Source: Devosia ginsengisoli
Lineage (GTDB): Bacteria; Pseudomonadota; Alphaproteobacteria; Rhizobiales; Devosiaceae
Direction: 5' to 3'
Length of the DNA stretch: 64,000 nucleotides
Assembly (NCBI RefSeq): GCF_024707105.1
Contig: NZ_JANQAJ010000006.1
Coordinates: 558,001 to 622,000, forward strand
The notes beneath the pieces are model-generated. The model was given only the letters and a program-made list of their open reading frames with translations. It had not been told where the DNA came from and searched no databases. This document shows, piece after piece, positions 63,943 to 64,000 of the stretch. The number at the start of each line of letters is the position of its first letter. Position 1 is the stretch's first letter. Made by a program: the position numbers and the translations under genes.

Positions 63943-64000
63943 ATGGCCAAAGGTCAGATGCGTAGCAACAAGGAAGCCAAGAAGCCCAAGAAGGACAAGC
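63943..64000 (+). CDS. Partial small basic protein
   Basis: Begins MAKGQMRSNKEAKKPKKDK and runs off the right edge. ATG 63943 follows CAGGAGGATGGA. Similar short Lys-rich proteins starting MAKGQ(M/L)RSNKE are widespread in Alphaproteobacteria, function unknown. Confidence 0.7.
   Translation, partial: MAKGQMRSNKEAKKPKKDK

Overview
The window is GC-rich, densely coding DNA from an alphaproteobacterium, most probably a Hyphomicrobiales (Rhizobiales) member of the Devosia type. The order and affiliation are inferred from protein flavour and gene neighbourhoods: mutS-glnD-murJ-trpS-usp-nfu, miaB-phoH-ybeY-corC, metK-trmB, rimP-nusA-ylxR-infB, an ars operon using the AqpS channel, and an aceA gene with a RamB/ScfR-type regulator. 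No transposase, integrase, phage gene or CRISPR array was seen. The content looks like ordinary chromosome.

Layout. Positions 1-4400 hold stress and metal genes: a LysR regulator, a cation-diffusion-facilitator exporter divergent from a PbrR/CadR-type MerR regulator with a 19-bp-spacer promoter between them, a DUF1697 gene, and a compact arsR-aqpS-arsC operon whose first gene appears leaderless. Positions 4500-8700 hold two convergent, overlapping oxidoreductases: a DadA-like amino-acid dehydrogenase and a fused FAD/Fe-S D-lactate dehydrogenase with a perfect 18-bp palindrome at its start. Positions 8800-12200 hold small membrane proteins, a PadR regulator with paired operators, a frameshifted NDUFA9-like gene, a GFA protein and tRNA-Leu(CAG). 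Positions 12600-22500 are translation and transcription housekeeping: metK, trmB, rimP-nusA-ylxR-infB, with a terminator-like hairpin just ahead of rimP. Positions 22950-28600 on the minus strand carry an L,D-transpeptidase, pnp, rpsO and an HWE histidine kinase. Positions 29000-33800 carry miaB, phoH, ybeY and corC. Positions 33900-44900 on the minus strand carry mutS, glnD, murJ, trpS, a universal stress protein, nfu and a DUF2189 membrane protein.

Positions 45000-51900 are a xylose/xylan module: LacI regulator, xylB, xylA and a GH43 beta-xylosidase on the minus strand, and an aldose 1-epimerase divergent from the regulator. Xylo-oligosaccharides would be cut to xylose, mutarotated, isomerised to xylulose and phosphorylated. 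Positions 52000-54600 hold a candidate structured RNA, a frameshifted epoxide hydrolase and a WYL regulator. Positions 54650-57820 are the glyoxylate-shunt unit: regulator, a 75-aa unknown protein and isocitrate lyase. The rest holds a CSD-DUF1294 protein, cyclopropane-fatty-acid synthase, a VOC protein, ComM, a GH25 lysozyme-like lipoprotein, a GreA/Rnk-like protein and two small genes.

The most distinctive feature is a dense set of intergenic palindromic repeats in three families (A, B, C below), at least 18 copies in 64 kb. They are built from interchangeable hairpin modules, often sit between genes of one operon, and in places supply a stop codon or abut a start codon (murJ). Two genes carry single-base frameshifts at short homopolymers, either real decay or sequence error. 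The usual infB-rbfA-truB-rpsO-pnp order is broken here.
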